Positions 44,707 to 55,420 of a DNA stretch of 64,000 nt are shown piece after piece. Source of the DNA: an uncultured Ulvibacter sp. GTDB taxonomy: Bacteria; Bacteroidota; Bacteroidia; Flavobacteriales; Flavobacteriaceae. Position 1 is the first letter of the stretch; every line of letters begins with the position of its first letter. The DNA is taken from the NCBI GenBank assembly GCA_938041335.1, contig CALIAF010000007.1, positions 1 through 64,000 of the forward strand, in the 5' to 3' direction. A program made the position numbers and the translations under genes. The notes beneath the pieces are model-generated. The model had not been told where the DNA came from. It saw only the letters and a list, made by a program, of their open reading frames with translations, and searched no databases.

Positions 44707-46197
44707 CTAGTACCCAGGGTTTTGCTGGATATTGTCATTTGCATCTAATTCTACAATAGGAATTGGCACAGTAAATAAGTTACTAGATAAAGGTAAATCA
44801 CAAGCATTTAATGCGTTACAGTCAATTGGGTCTCTATCGATTCCTCTTCCTGCTCTTGCACCTAAACGCTTTAAATCTTTATATCTATGTCCTTCAAATA
44901 AAAACTCTTTTCTTCTTTCATCCATTACGGCACCAAGTGCTTCTTGCACTGTGGCAAAAGAAGGTGCAGTTTGATCAGAACCAAAACGTGCATCTCTTAA
45001 TTGATCAATTAAAGCAGCAGCGCCACCTAAATCATTCATAGAAGCTCTTGCTTCTGCAGCAATTAATAGCATCTCAGAAGATTTGAAAATTTTAAGATCA
45101 TTCATTAAGTTTTGACCATTTTTACCTGGGTACTTACCAATAACAAGAATATCAGTTGCTAAAGGATTAGCACTCGTTTGATAATTAGGGTCAATTAAAG
45201 ATGAAGGTTCTACATTTACTGAGTAACGAACATCTGCAGGGTTTAATTTGTTAAATACTGCTCTTCCCATTTCAAAGTAAGGAGATCCGTTAATAGTTGA
45301 ATTAACAAAAGCATAATTTGCTCCTGCCCATCCACCAGCAAAGGCGCTTCCTGTAGATCCTTGACCGTCATAAGAGTCACCAATAGTACGGCTTAACTTA
45401 AAGATAATCTCTGTGTTGTCAGTGTCAAGATACATGTCTGTATATTGAGTTTGATTAGCTAATCCATAAGCTCCAAGTAATTCAGAAGCCAATGTGTTTG
45501 CTGTAGGGTAGTCTTGTCTGTAAGCAGCCATTCTTGCTCTTAAGGCCTTCACAAAATCTCTACTTGCAAATACTGCATCAGATTGATTAGATAGTAAGCT
45601 ATTAGCCAATGCTAAATCACCAGTAATTGAAGCGTAAATTTCTCCATTCGTATTACGTGGTAACTGTTGGTCTGTTCCAGGAACAAAATCAAGTAAGATA
45701 GTTGCTAATGCAGAGTCATCTGTATAATCAGTAGATAAATAAGATAATAATTCAAAGTGAGCAAAAGCTCTCAATGCATAAGCTTGACCTAATATATTGT
45801 CAAACTGACCTTGTTCACCAGCCGCTATTTCTACTCCTTCTGAACCAGCAATAACTCTATTTACTGAATTAAGTGCAGAGTTATAGTTTTGCCATAAAGC
45901 TGAAGGGTAAGCACTTCCTGCATTTAATACAAAGGCAGTTGTACCGTCAGAAGTTCCTTGACCACCACTATCGGCACCAACAGAAATTTCATCTGTAAAA
46001 ACGGAGTTAAATTGAATTTGCATCGTATGATCAAAGTCATTGTATGCTCCTAGAAGACCTAATTCAAGGTCAGCTACTGTTTGGAAGGCAGCATCCGAGT
46101 TAAGAATACCTACCTGAGTAATTTCGATAGCATCGTTACAGCTCGTAAAGCCTATAGATGCAAGCGCAAATACCGCTATATATTTTAATTTTTTCAT
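44707..46197 (-). CDS. SusD/RagB-family nutrient-binding lipoprotein (unit 3)
   Basis: A 496-residue classical RagB/SusD lipoprotein. Signal with lipobox FTSC (then NDAIEITQVGILNSDAAFQT); N-terminal VADLELGLLGAYNDFDHT; TPR helices around GQAYALRAFAHFELLSYLS; C-terminal hallmark MDERRKEFLFEGHRYKDLKR and ending VPIPIVELDANDNIQQNPGY. Partner of the SusC 42 bases upstream. Confidence 0.95.
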   Translation of the reverse strand: MKKLKYIAVFALASIGFTSCNDAIEITQVGILNSDAAFQTVADLELGLLGAYNDFDHTMQIQFNSVFTDEISVGADSGGQGTSDGTTAFVLNAGSAYPSALWQNYNSALNSVNRVIAGSEGVEIAAGEQGQFDNILGQAYALRAFAHFELLSYLSTDYTDDSALATILLDFVPGTDQQLPRNTNGEIYASITGDLALANSLLSNQSDAVFASRDFVKALRARMAAYRQDYPTANTLASELLGAYGLANQTQYTDMYLDTDNTEIIFKLSRTIGDSYDGQGSTGSAFAGGWAGANYAFVNSTINGSPYFEMGRAVFNKLNPADVRYSVNVEPSSLIDPNYQTSANPLATDILVIGKYPGKNGQNLMNDLKIFKSSEMLLIAAEARASMNDLGGAAALIDQLRDARFGSDQTAPSFATVQEALGAVMDERRKEFLFEGHRYKDLKRLGARAGRGIDRDPIDCNALNACDLPLSSNLFTVPIPIVELDANDNIQQNPGY

Positions 46198-46238
46198 TTT
46201 TTTAAATATTATACTGTTAATAATTAACGAATGTATTT

Positions 46239-49238
46239 TTAGAATTCAATCTCTATACCAAAAGCAAATGTTCTAGCAGTAGGGTAAAGTCTTGATGTGT
46301 TAGATTGTGCCTCTACATCAAAACCTCTCCAATCTGAGAAAGTTACTAAGTTTTCACCGTTAAGGTACATACGTAGTGCAGAAAGACTAGTTCCTTGTAA
46401 ATATTTAGAAGGTAAGTTGTATCCAAATTGTGCGAAACGTAATCTTACAAAATCAGCATTTGTTAAGTAACGAGTACCACTAAATTGTAAGTTAGTCGCA
46501 TCTAAAGATGGAAATTCAGCTCCTGTATTCTCTGGAGTCCAAGAATCAAATAAGTCTCTTGAAAGTCTAAATTGACCTAAGTTATCGATATCCTGAAAGC
46601 TAGCTTGCTCAAAGTCATATCTGTCAACACCAATAGTGTAGTTAAATTGAGTACTTAAAAAGAACCCATTATAATCAAAGTTTAAACCAGCACTTCCTTC
46701 AAAATCAGGAATGATACTTTGGTCTAACCAAACACGATCAGTATCTGGATTAGGATCTTCTGTAATATTTCCGTCTACATCTAAGAACTGTTGGTTACCA
46801 TTTTCAGGATTTACTCCAGCATATCTGTAGTCAAAATATTCAAAGATTTTACCACCTACACGTCCAGTTCCGATAATCTCTTCTTCGCCAGAACCAAATT
46901 CAATAATCTCGTTTTTATTATAGTTACCTACAAAATTTACAGTTGCATTAAAGCCACCTTCATTTGTTGAGCGTATAAAATCATAAGCTAAGGCAAGATC
47001 AACACCTGTATTTTGCATTTCACCACCATTTACATTTAACACTGTAGTTGCGTTAATTGAAGATATTGGTTGGTTTAAGAAAAGATCTGTAGTTACCTTT
47101 TGGTATCCATCTAATGAACCTCTTACTCTTCTGTTTGCAAGTTCAAAGTCAATACCAACATTTGTAGATGTTACTGTTTCCCACTTAAGGTCAGTATTAG
47201 GTATTTGAGAGAGTTGTAATGAGTTGGCACCTTGATAACCACCTGTCGTAGCAAATAAAGACTGCGTAAGGTTTAATCCGCCAAATAATCCACCTCCAGT
47301 TACATCTTGGTTACCAGCTGTACCGTAAGAAGCTCTTAATTTAAGAACATCGAAGATTGAATTTTCCATAAATGCTTCGTTACTAATATTCCATCTTGCA
47401 GCAATAGAGTAGAAGTTACCCCATTTGTTTGATTCTGCGAAACGTGAAGAAGCATCTCTACGGAATGTTCCGGTAACACCATATTTTGTATCATAATCAT
47501 AATCTACACGCGTAAAATACGAGAATAAACCAGATTCAGCTATATTAGCATTTACTGGATCTACGAAGAAATCATTGTCTGCGTTATCATCTACAAAAGC
47601 ACTACCATCTCCAGGGAAGAATGTAGAGGCGTTAAGACCTTCATTAAAAAAGCCATACGTATAAAAGTGCGCTTTAAAATATTCAGAATATAATCCAACA
47701 TTTAAAGATTGCTTGTCAAATTCTTTATTCCAAACTAACGAAGTTAATTGGTTAAAAGCAAATTGACGTGTGTACTGTTGCTGTTGGAAACCAGGAGTAT
47801 CATTTCCTGACTCAGCAAATAGTAATGCATTAAAACTTGTAGGTCCTTCTGCACGCACTAAGTTTTGATCTTGATAATCACTACTCAAAATAGCAGAAGC
47901 AGTAAGATTGTCTGTTAGCTTATAACTTCCTTGAAGTGATCCAATCATTTTTAATTCTTCTTCGTAACGTGTGTACGTATTTAGACGATCTATTAAAAAT
48001 AATGGAGTGTTCACGAAAGATAATGGAGATAATAATGCTTCTCCATTTGTGTAATCTGCATCCGAAAGGTAAGGTACAGACTGGTAAGCTCCTAACACGT
48101 AGTTACGGTTAATCGCACCAGAACCAATACTATTTGGCTCATCTGATCTAGAAAAGTTTGTAGAAAGATTAAGTTTATAAGAAAACTTATCATTCTCACT
48201 ATTTCCATTAACGTTTGCTCTAATATTAAAACGCTTTAAGCTTGATTGCTTTAATAAACCTTCTTGATCATGAAAACCTAAAGAAAGGAAACTAGCAATA
48301 TTGTCACCACCATTAGATACATTTAAAGTGTGTGAAGTTGTAATTGCTGGATCAAAGAAATAATCTGCCCAGTCAAAAGTGTCATACCCAGCGATTTCTT
48401 CATCAGTTAAAGTAGCACCTAAACCAGAATTACGCTCTTTTTCTAATGTCAATAACTCTTGCGAGTCCATTAGGTTGTAGTCATTGCTCTGTAAAGAGGC
48501 AACGTTTACCGTACCCGTATAAGTCATTTTAAGTTTAGAGTTAAACTTACCACTCTTTGTTTTAATGATAATAACTCCATTTGCACCTCTGTTACCATAA
48601 ATAGCAGTTGCACCAGCATCTTTTAATACAGATACAGAAGCAATTTCATTTGGGTTTAAAGATCTAAAGTTATCTTGATCTACAGGAGCTCCATCAATAA
48701 TAAATAGAGGCTCTGTGTCACCGTTAATTGAAGAGACACCACGTATTCTAACTGTAGAGTTAGCTCCAGGCTGACCACTTGCAGTAGAAATATTTAATCC
48801 CGGAACTTGTCCAGAAAGCGTCTGCACAAAACTCGCATTAGGTCTCGCCTCAATGGTTTCGGCACTAAGCGTAAAGGTAGCTGAACTAGATTTTTCTTTT
48901 GTACTGTTTACGTTACCAATAATTACTACTTCTTGTAGCGAATTACCTGCAGCCATATTAACATTAATACTACTAGAAGCGCCAACGGCAATTTCTTGAG
49001 TATCAAAACCAACATAGCTAAACATTAAAGTTTGTCCTGTTGCAGCGCTGATGGAGTAGTTTCCATCAAAATCTGTTTGAGTACCAGTGTTTGAGCCTTT
49101 TATGATTACGTTAGCCCCAGGAAGAGGTAAACCGCTGTCATCGTTAACAGTACCAGTAATTGTTTTCTGTTGAGCGAACGATAGTTGCACAACTAGCACT
49201 AACAATAGCGCTAAAATTCCACTAAATTTTGTTTTCAT
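46239..49238 (-). CDS. SusC/RagA-family TonB-linked outer membrane transporter (unit 3)
   Basis: A 999-residue transporter. Signal peptide LLLVLVVQLSFAQ; regulatory-like domain KTITGTVNDDSGLPLPGANV; LQEVVIIGNVNSTKEKSS as the TonB-box region; plug with STVRIRGVSSINGDTEPLFI and ATAIYGNRGANGVIIIKTKS; barrel ending AFGIEIEF. Of the three units this one is closest to rpsL. SusCD pairs near the rpsL cluster are familiar to me from other Flavobacteriia, so this unit may be an ancestral neighbour. Confidence 0.95.
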   Translation of the reverse strand: MKTKFSGILALLLVLVVQLSFAQQKTITGTVNDDSGLPLPGANVIIKGSNTGTQTDFDGNYSISAATGQTLMFSYVGFDTQEIAVGASSSINVNMAAGNSLQEVVIIGNVNSTKEKSSSATFTLSAETIEARPNASFVQTLSGQVPGLNISTASGQPGANSTVRIRGVSSINGDTEPLFIIDGAPVDQDNFRSLNPNEIASVSVLKDAGATAIYGNRGANGVIIIKTKSGKFNSKLKMTYTGTVNVASLQSNDYNLMDSQELLTLEKERNSGLGATLTDEEIAGYDTFDWADYFFDPAITTSHTLNVSNGGDNIASFLSLGFHDQEGLLKQSSLKRFNIRANVNGNSENDKFSYKLNLSTNFSRSDEPNSIGSGAINRNYVLGAYQSVPYLSDADYTNGEALLSPLSFVNTPLFLIDRLNTYTRYEEELKMIGSLQGSYKLTDNLTASAILSSDYQDQNLVRAEGPTSFNALLFAESGNDTPGFQQQQYTRQFAFNQLTSLVWNKEFDKQSLNVGLYSEYFKAHFYTYGFFNEGLNASTFFPGDGSAFVDDNADNDFFVDPVNANIAESGLFSYFTRVDYDYDTKYGVTGTFRRDASSRFAESNKWGNFYSIAARWNISNEAFMENSIFDVLKLRASYGTAGNQDVTGGGLFGGLNLTQSLFATTGGYQGANSLQLSQIPNTDLKWETVTSTNVGIDFELANRRVRGSLDGYQKVTTDLFLNQPISSINATTVLNVNGGEMQNTGVDLALAYDFIRSTNEGGFNATVNFVGNYNKNEIIEFGSGEEEIIGTGRVGGKIFEYFDYRYAGVNPENGNQQFLDVDGNITEDPNPDTDRVWLDQSIIPDFEGSAGLNFDYNGFFLSTQFNYTIGVDRYDFEQASFQDIDNLGQFRLSRDLFDSWTPENTGAEFPSLDATNLQFSGTRYLTNADFVRLRFAQFGYNLPSKYLQGTSLSALRMYLNGENLVTFSDWRGFDVEAQSNTSRLYPTARTFAFGIEIEF

Positions 49239-49266
49239 TTTATAAATTATTTGAATTAGCCAACGC

Positions 49267-49297
49267 CAAAAGTCCTAATAAAATTAGAATTACACAA
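49267..49297 (-). promoter_or_regulatory. Probable promoter of SusC unit 3: TTG - 20 - GACTTTTG
   Basis: On the minus strand TTG (49297-49295) is 20 bases before GACTTTTG (49274-49267), preceded by TTTATTAG as in unit 1. The box keeps TTTG but lacks the leading T. Confidence 0.35.
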
Positions 49298-49349
49298 CTT
49301 TTTAAAGTTATATTTCTAATTAGTTGTAAATGAATTGCCTGTGCGCTTT

Positions 49350-51065
49350 TTAAAAAGTAGTAATTAATGAGAGGTGAATTTTCAGGTCAGAAAACTTAAA
49401 ATCTTGATCTTGAGTTTTGCCATTAGCAAAAGAAAGTTTTAGTAATCCTGTTTTGGTATAGAAGCCTGTGCCCAGTCCAAAACTATATAAGCTGCTATTA
49501 TTGTTGGTTAGTTGGTTCTCTAAATACCCAATATCTATTATGCTATGCACATAAAGTAACCTGTTGAGTCTATATCTGTATTCAGTATTTAATAGGGAGA
49601 AAAGATTGGTTTCAATAGAGTTTTCTTTAAAGCCTCTTATGCTATTAATGCCGCCTATTCTGTAAAGTTCATTGACGGCAAAAGTGTCACTGCTTAATAG
49701 TCCTGTCGAATTTGCTACATAAAGGGAGTTCTGATCATTTAATTCTAAAATGTAAGATACATTGGCAGCAAATCTATATTGTTGTTCTTTTGTTGTTGCT
49801 GTGTTCTTTGTGCCAGCACCTAAGTTAAGACCAAATGTTGCTTTTATTGGAAACAAAATATCAGACTGATAGAATTTCCATTGGGAGCCTATGGTAAGCT
49901 CGTTTTTTTTGAAATCTAAAAGGCCGTAAGTTATAAGGTCTTCATCACCAAGTATAGAAGAGTTGCTGCCAGTGTAGCTTAGTGTGGCAATGGCATTTGG
50001 GTTAAGTTGATATCTAAGTCCGGCCAATTGACTTGTTGTAGAGAAATTTTCTGCCTGTCTGAAGATGGTTAGCCCAAGATCGACTCCTAAAGGCGACTTA
50101 AATAAATAGGGTAGCGTTGTTTGTACATTAAAATTTTGTTGGTCATTGCCGTCAGACTTGTAATTGAGTATGAAGGTTTCTCCAAAATTTAAGTTGTTGT
50201 TCAATTGCAAATCAAGATAGCCGTTAAAAACAAGTTTATTGGTGGCTTCGTCTGTGCTAAAGCCAATGATTCCGTCAAAATTATTACTTTTTATCTTTTC
50301 TAGATATAAATAGAGAGATGTCTGCTGGTCTTTAAAGAGTACTTCAGGAGGTTTTATGGAAGATGCAAATGGCAGTGCGTCAATAGCAGTACTAGACTTC
50401 TCTATTTTTGAGGTGCTAAAAAGGGTTCCTTTTTTAAGTCCAGCCAAGTATTTGATATAGGACAGCGGAAATTTCTCGTAGCCTATAATGATAATACTAT
50501 CTATTTTTCTAATTTTTGTTGCTTCTGAAATAAGTTGAGCTGAAAGTTTATTTCCATTTTTTTTAAATTCACTTAAATATATTTTTGCAAAAGCATCTCC
50601 TTTCTCAGTTTGTAAACTGTTTAATTTTAATAGCGTGTTTTCTACTTCAGAAATAGGAATTGAAAAACTATCGCTATTTAGTTCTTGAGTAAAACGACTA
50701 ATTTCTTTTCTGCTGAAATTTTCAGGATCAAAAAAAATAGTGATGGCTAAAAATTTAGGGCCTAAAAAATAGGAGGCTTTATAGCTTATTTCTTCTTCTG
50801 CATTTTCTTTAGTTGCTATTTCAGACATCGAAAGGAGTCTACAGTCAATAAATCCTTCTTTCTGAAATGCACTTAAGATTCGAGAAGTTTCTGCTTCTAG
50901 CTCTAAATAAGTGCTAAAAGAAGTGGCCGGCGAAAGTGTAATTAGCGATTCGGAAGGGATTTGTTTTTCTGCTTCAATAATAAGGCTGATCTTCTGCGCA
51001 TGTAAACCACATGCAATTGCGGTATAAATATTAAGGTATAAAAAGACGTGGTAAATGAGCTTCAA
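49350..51065 (-). CDS. Omp85/ShlB-like outer membrane barrel protein with POTRA-like region
   Basis: The 571-residue protein has a signal peptide (LNIYTAIACGLHAQ), an N-terminal region with POTRA-like βαβ elements (ISKVE-type ISEVENTLLKLNSL; KIDSIIIIGYEKFPLSYIK) and a C-terminal barrel with ELYRIGGINSIRGFKENSI, the RGF motif of Omp85/two-partner translocators, ending KIHLSLITTF. It is smaller than BamA. Its cargo is unknown. It is divergent from rpsL across a 184-base spacer and lies upstream of SusCD unit 3. Confidence 0.8.
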   Translation of the reverse strand: MKLIYHVFLYLNIYTAIACGLHAQKISLIIEAEKQIPSESLITLSPATSFSTYLELEAETSRILSAFQKEGFIDCRLLSMSEIATKENAEEEISYKASYFLGPKFLAITIFFDPENFSRKEISRFTQELNSDSFSIPISEVENTLLKLNSLQTEKGDAFAKIYLSEFKKNGNKLSAQLISEATKIRKIDSIIIIGYEKFPLSYIKYLAGLKKGTLFSTSKIEKSSTAIDALPFASSIKPPEVLFKDQQTSLYLYLEKIKSNNFDGIIGFSTDEATNKLVFNGYLDLQLNNNLNFGETFILNYKSDGNDQQNFNVQTTLPYLFKSPLGVDLGLTIFRQAENFSTTSQLAGLRYQLNPNAIATLSYTGSNSSILGDEDLITYGLLDFKKNELTIGSQWKFYQSDILFPIKATFGLNLGAGTKNTATTKEQQYRFAANVSYILELNDQNSLYVANSTGLLSSDTFAVNELYRIGGINSIRGFKENSIETNLFSLLNTEYRYRLNRLLYVHSIIDIGYLENQLTNNNSSLYSFGLGTGFYTKTGLLKLSFANGKTQDQDFKFSDLKIHLSLITTF

Positions 51066-51164
51066 GTACTGTTTAGTTTAGTTGATAAAGCTAACGCTAC
51101 AGGGATGATTTTCATATAAAAATATGGATTATTTAAAAAGTGTAAAAAATAAGCTGCAATGTGT

Positions 51165-51194
51165 TTGAATTATAGAGAAATATTTATATTTTTG
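51165..51194 (+). promoter_or_regulatory. Promoter of the str/S10/spc cluster: TTG - 19 - TATTTTTG
   Basis: TTG at 51165-51167, 19 bases, then TATTTTTG at 51187-51194 followed by CACG: the best match to the Bacteroidota promoter in the window. It lies 55 bases before the rpsL ATG. Confidence 0.8.
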
Positions 51195-51249
51195 CACGCC
51201 CATAAATAATGGGGAAATTATATTTAATTAATAGTAACAAGGATATTAT

Positions 51250-51624
51250 ATGCCAACTATTTCACAATTAGTACGAAAAGGAAGGACCAAAATAACCAAG
51301 AAGTCTAAATCGGCTGCTTTGGATTCGTGCCCGCAACGCCGCGGTGTTTGTACGCGTGTATATACCACTACTCCTAAAAAACCTAACTCAGCAATGCGTA
51401 AAGTAGCGCGTGTAAGGTTAACCAATGGAAAAGAGGTAAACGCATACATCGGTGGTGAAGGACACAATCTACAAGAACACTCGATAGTATTGGTTAGAGG
51501 TGGAAGGGTTAAGGATTTGCCAGGAGTTAGATACCACATTGTTCGTGGAGCTTTAGATACCGCAGGTGTCGACGGAAGAACACAACGTAGATCTAAGTAT
51601 GGTGCAAAACGCCCTAAAAAGTAA
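51250..51624 (+). CDS. rpsL: 30S ribosomal protein S12
   Basis: S12 lies at the decoding centre. The 124-residue protein begins [20 protein letters not shown] and retains [11 protein letters not shown] and [15 protein letters not shown]; both Lys residues at which streptomycin-resistance changes occur (43 and 88 in E. coli numbering) are wild type. It is the first gene of the long ribosomal cluster. Confidence 0.98.
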   Translation: MPTISQLVRKGRTKITKKSKSAALDSCPQRRGVCTRVYTTTPKKPNSAMRKVARVRLTNGKEVNAYIGGEGHNLQEHSIVLVRGGRVKDLPGVRYHIVRGALDTAGVDGRTQRRSKYGAKRPKK

Positions 51625-51671
51625 AAATTTGTAACGCAGAAACTTGTTTCGCGTAACTTAAAACAACAAGA

Positions 51672-52148
51672 ATGAGAAAAAGAGCAGCCAAAAAAAGACC
51701 GCTTTTACCAGATCCAAGATTTAATGATCAACTGGTAACACGTTTTGTGAATAACATGATGTGGGATGGTAAGAAGTCAACGGCTTTTAAAGTGTTTTAC
51801 GATGCAATTGATATCGTAGAAGAAAAGAAAACAGACGATGAGAAGTCTGCGTTAGAAACTTGGAAAGATGCCTTGTCTAATGTGATGCCTCACGTAGAGG
51901 TTCGTAGCCGCCGAGTAGGTGGAGCAACGTTCCAAATACCAATGCAAATACGTGCAGATCGTAAAATATCTACTGCTATGAAGTGGTTGATTGGATATGC
52001 TCGTAAGCGTAATGAGAAGTCAATGGCTCAAAAGCTAGCAGCAGAAATTCTTGCAGCAAGTAAAGAGGAAGGTGCAGCTGTTAAAAAGCGTACGGATACT
52101 CATAAAATGGCTGAGGCGAACAAAGCATTCTCACACTTTAGATTCTAG
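51672..52148 (+). CDS. rpsG: 30S ribosomal protein S7
   Basis: S7 nucleates the 30S head. 158 residues beginning [20 protein letters not shown], with the RNA-binding [17 protein letters not shown] segment and C-terminal [11 protein letters not shown]. It is 47 bases after rpsL and two bases before fusA. Confidence 0.98.
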   Translation: MRKRAAKKRPLLPDPRFNDQLVTRFVNNMMWDGKKSTAFKVFYDAIDIVEEKKTDDEKSALETWKDALSNVMPHVEVRSRRVGGATFQIPMQIRADRKISTAMKWLIGYARKRNEKSMAQKLAAEILAASKEEGAAVKKRTDTHKMAEANKAFSHFRF

Positions 52149-52150
52149 AA

Positions 52151-54277
52151 ATGGCAAGAGATTTAAAATTCACAAGAAACATAGGAATTGCTGCTCACAT
52201 TGATGCTGGTAAAACAACAACAACAGAGCGTGTTCTTTATTATACAGGAGTTTCACATAAAATTGGTGAAGTACATGATGGTGCTGCAACAATGGACTGG
52301 ATGGAGCAAGAGCAAGAGCGTGGTATTACAATTACGTCTGCCGCTACTACCTGTGAGTGGAAGTTTCCACAAGAAAACGGTGAGCCAACTCCAGAGACTA
52401 TGGGGTATCACTTTAATATTATTGATACACCTGGTCACGTAGATTTTACTGTAGAGGTAAATAGATCCTTGCGTGTATTGGATGGTTTGGTTTTCTTATT
52501 TAGTGCAGTTGATGGTGTAGAGCCACAGTCTGAAACTAACTGGAGATTAGCAGATAACTATAAAGTACCTAGAATTGGTTTCGTTAATAAAATGGACCGT
52601 CAAGGGTCAGACTTTTTAGGAGTTTGTCAACAAGTAAAAGATATGTTAAAGTCTAACGCGGTGCCAATCGTTTTAAATATTGGTGACGAAGAAGATTTTA
52701 AAGGTATTATAGATTTGGTTAAAAACCGTGCAATTGTATGGCATGACGAAACACAAGGGGCGACTTTTGATGTGATCGAGATTCCAGAAGAATTGAAAGC
52801 GGAAGCAAAAAAGTATCGTGGTCTTCTTATTGAAGAAGTGGCTGCGTATGACGAAAATTTGCTAGAAAAATATATGGAAGATGAAGATTCTATAACAGAA
52901 GTTGAAGTGCACGCTGCACTTAGAGCTGCTGTAATGGATATGGCTATCATTCCAATGATTTGTGGTTCGGCCTTTAAAAACAAAGGAGTTCAGTTTCTTT
53001 TAGATGCTGTTTGTCGTTACTTACCTTCTCCTATGGATAAGGAAGGTATTGTTGGTGTAAACCCAGATACAGAACTAGAAGAGATTAGAAAGCCAAGTGT
53101 AAAGGAGCCATTTGCTGCCTTAGCATTTAAGATTGCTACAGATCCTTTTGTAGGGCGTTTAGCATTCTTTAGAGCATATTCTGGTCGTTTAGATGCAGGT
53201 TCTTATGTATTAAACAACCGTTCAGGAAAAAAAGAACGTATTTCACGTATTTATCAAATGCACGCTAATAAGCAAAATGCAATTGATTATATAGAGGCTG
53301 GTGATATCGGTGCTGCTGTTGGATTTAAATCTATCAAGACGGGAGATACCTTATCAGATCAAGATCATCCTATTGTATTAGAATCTATGGACTTCCCGGA
53401 CCCCGTAATTGGTATCGCAGTGGAGCCTAAGACTAAAGCAGATGTGGATAAATTAGGAATGGGCTTAGCTAAGTTAGCTGAAGAAGATCCTACATTTACA
53501 GTTCGTTCTGACGAAGCTTCAGGGCAGACTATTATATCTGGAATGGGAGAACTTCACTTAGATGTTATTGTTGATAGATTAAGACGTGAATTTAACGTCG
53601 AAGTAAATCAAGGACAACCTCAAGTTGAATATAAAGAAGCTATTACAAGAGCTGCAGATCACAGAGAAGTGTATAAGAAACAATCTGGTGGTCGTGGTAA
53701 GTTTGCTGATATCGTATTTACGGTAGAACCTGCAGACGAAGGTGTGGTTGGACTTCAGTTTGAATCTGTAATTAAAGGTGGTAACGTTCCTAAAGAATTT
53801 ATCCCTTCTATTGAAAAAGGATTTAAAGCAGCGATGATCAATGGACCTTTAGCTGGCTTTGAAGTGGATTCTATGAAAGTAACCTTAAGAGATGGATCTT
53901 ATCACGATGTCGATTCAGATCAATTATCTTTTGAGTTGGCTGCAAAGCTTGGATTTAAAAATTCTGCAAAAGCAGCAAAAGCTGTAATTATGGAGCCTAT
54001 TATGAAACTTGAGGTAATTACACCTGAAGAGAATATGGGTGATATTGTTGGAGATTTAAATAGAAGACGTGGTCAAATGGAAGGTATGGGAGATCGTGCC
54101 GGTGCAAAAACTGTAAAAGCTACAGTGCCACTTTCTGAAATGTTTGGATATGTAACTACATTAAGAACATTATCATCAGGTAGAGCAACATCAACAATGG
54201 AATTTTCTCATTATGCACAGACTCCTTCTAACGTTTCAGAAGAGGTTATAAAAGCAGCAAGAGGAGCTAACGATTAA
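52151..54277 (+). CDS. fusA: Elongation factor G
   Basis: EF-G translocates tRNA and mRNA on the ribosome and, with RRF, recycles it. The 708 residues show G1 [13 protein letters not shown], switch region [20 protein letters not shown]3 [11 protein letters not shown]4 [11 protein letters not shown] and C-terminal domains III-V. No tuf gene follows; rpsJ comes next, as usual in Bacteroidota, where tuf lies elsewhere. Confidence 0.98.
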   Translation: MARDLKFTRNIGIAAHIDAGKTTTTERVLYYTGVSHKIGEVHDGAATMDWMEQEQERGITITSAATTCEWKFPQENGEPTPETMGYHFNIIDTPGHVDFTVEVNRSLRVLDGLVFLFSAVDGVEPQSETNWRLADNYKVPRIGFVNKMDRQGSDFLGVCQQVKDMLKSNAVPIVLNIGDEEDFKGIIDLVKNRAIVWHDETQGATFDVIEIPEELKAEAKKYRGLLIEEVAAYDENLLEKYMEDEDSITEVEVHAALRAAVMDMAIIPMICGSAFKNKGVQFLLDAVCRYLPSPMDKEGIVGVNPDTELEEIRKPSVKEPFAALAFKIATDPFVGRLAFFRAYSGRLDAGSYVLNNRSGKKERISRIYQMHANKQNAIDYIEAGDIGAAVGFKSIKTGDTLSDQDHPIVLESMDFPDPVIGIAVEPKTKADVDKLGMGLAKLAEEDPTFTVRSDEASGQTIISGMGELHLDVIVDRLRREFNVEVNQGQPQVEYKEAITRAADHREVYKKQSGGRGKFADIVFTVEPADEGVVGLQFESVIKGGNVPKEFIPSIEKGFKAAMINGPLAGFEVDSMKVTLRDGSYHDVDSDQLSFELAAKLGFKNSAKAAKAVIMEPIMKLEVITPEENMGDIVGDLNRRRGQMEGMGDRAGAKTVKATVPLSEMFGYVTTLRTLSSGRATSTMEFSHYAQTPSNVSEEVIKAARGAND

Positions 54278-54288
54278 TATTTTCAGCT

Positions 54289-54594
54289 ATGAGTCAAAAA
54301 ATTAGAATCAAATTAAAATCATACGATCATAATTTAGTGGATAAATCTGCTGAGAAAATCGTAAAGACAGTAAAAAGTACAGGTGCAGCAGTAACAGGGC
54401 CAATCCCTTTACCAACACACAAGAAAATTTTTACAGTACTACGTTCACCACACGTAAACAAGAAGAGTAGAGAGCAGTTTCAATTATCATCTTACAAGAG
54501 ATTATTGGATATCTATAGTTCTTCTTCAAAAACAATTGACGCGCTAATGAAGTTAGAGTTGCCAAGTGGTGTAGAAGTAGAGATAAAGGTATAA
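54289..54594 (+). CDS. rpsJ: 30S ribosomal protein S10
   Basis: S10 is part of the 30S head and, as NusE, of transcription antitermination complexes. 101 residues: [40 protein letters not shown] and a C-terminal [11 protein letters not shown]. It is followed by an unusually long, hairpin-rich spacer before rplC. Confidence 0.98.
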   Translation: MSQKIRIKLKSYDHNLVDKSAEKIVKTVKSTGAAVTGPIPLPTHKKIFTVLRSPHVNKKSREQFQLSSYKRLLDIYSSSSKTIDALMKLELPSGVEVEIKV

Positions 54595-54600
54595 GTACGC

Positions 54601-54616
54601 TCCGAAGTAATTCGGA
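54601..54616 (+). repeat. Hairpin TCCGAA-GTAA-TTCGGA after rpsJ
   Basis: A perfect 6-bp inverted repeat 7 bases after the rpsJ stop, the first of two hairpins in the rpsJ-rplC spacer. Confidence 0.5.
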
Positions 54617-54652
54617 AGACATGTCCTAAGCTTGTAAGCAAGGGAAAAACGG

Positions 54653-54698
54653 AAACAAATAAATCGGGATCGAATTTATTTTGGTCCCGTTTGTTTTT
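54653..54698 (+). terminator. Intra-operon terminator/attenuator between rpsJ and rplC
   Basis: The arms AAACAAA/TTTGTTT and CGGGATC/GGTCCCG stack with a 5-base bulge on one side and a 12-base loop (core 54653-54696), followed by further T residues to 54698. A GTAAGC upstream (54634) and GCTTAC downstream (54711) can pair as an alternative. This looks like a regulated stop inside the ribosomal cluster. Confidence 0.6.
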
Positions 54699-54808
54699 TA
54701 GAAACTTCAAGCTTACGCGAAAATGTGAAGTAATTGACATTTCCGCAGAAATAAAAGAACAAGTAAAGTCGATAATCGACGAATTATTAATAATTAATAT
54801 AAATAAAT

Positions 54809-55420
54809 ATGTCTGGGTTAATTGGAAGAAAGATAGGGATGACCAGCATCTTTGACGAGAATGGTAAAAATTTACCATGTACCGTTATTGAGTGCGGTCC
54901 TTGTGTTGTTACCCAAGTCAGAACTGAAGAGGTAGACGGTTATACCGCGCTTCAACTAGGTTTCGATGACAAGAAGACTGTAAATAAGGCTGCCGAAGGG
55001 CACGCTAAAAAAGCAGGTACTGTCGCAAAACGTAAAGTTGCAGAATTCAAAGGTTTTGATGAGGAGTACAAATTAGGTGATACAATCACTGTAGAACATT
55101 TTGCTGAAGGAGATTTTGTCGATGTGGCAGCAACTTCAAAAGGTAAAGGTTTTCAAGGGGTTGTAAAACGTCACGGTTTTGCCGGTGTAGGTCAAGCTAC
55201 GCACGGTCAACATAACCGTTTAAGAGCGCCGGGTTCTATTGGTGCAGCATCATATCCTGCGAGAGTATTCAAAGGAATGAAGATGGCTGGTCAAATGGGG
55301 AACGAAAAGGTGAAAGTTCAAAATTTAAGAGTTTTAAAAGTAGTTTCTGAAAAGAACCTACTTGTTGTGAAAGGGTGTGTTCCTGGACATAAAAACGCTT
55401 ATGTAACTATTCAGAAATAA
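54809..55420 (+). CDS. rplC: 50S ribosomal protein L3
   Basis: L3 is an early 23S rRNA binder near the peptidyl-transferase centre. 203 residues: [56 protein letters not shown]. The final A of its TAA stop codon is the first base of the rplD ATG (TAATG). Upstream is the 214-base leader-like gap. Confidence 0.98.
   Translation: MSGLIGRKIGMTSIFDENGKNLPCTVIECGPCVVTQVRTEEVDGYTALQLGFDDKKTVNKAAEGHAKKAGTVAKRKVAEFKGFDEEYKLGDTITVEHFAEGDFVDVAATSKGKGFQGVVKRHGFAGVGQATHGQHNRLRAPGSIGAASYPARVFKGMKMAGQMGNEKVKVQNLRVLKVVSEKNLLVVKGCVPGHKNAYVTIQK

Noticed and set aside
52151-54594. Missing tuf gene between fusA and rpsJ as a deletion
   Set aside because: Absence of tuf from this cluster is usual in Bacteroidota.
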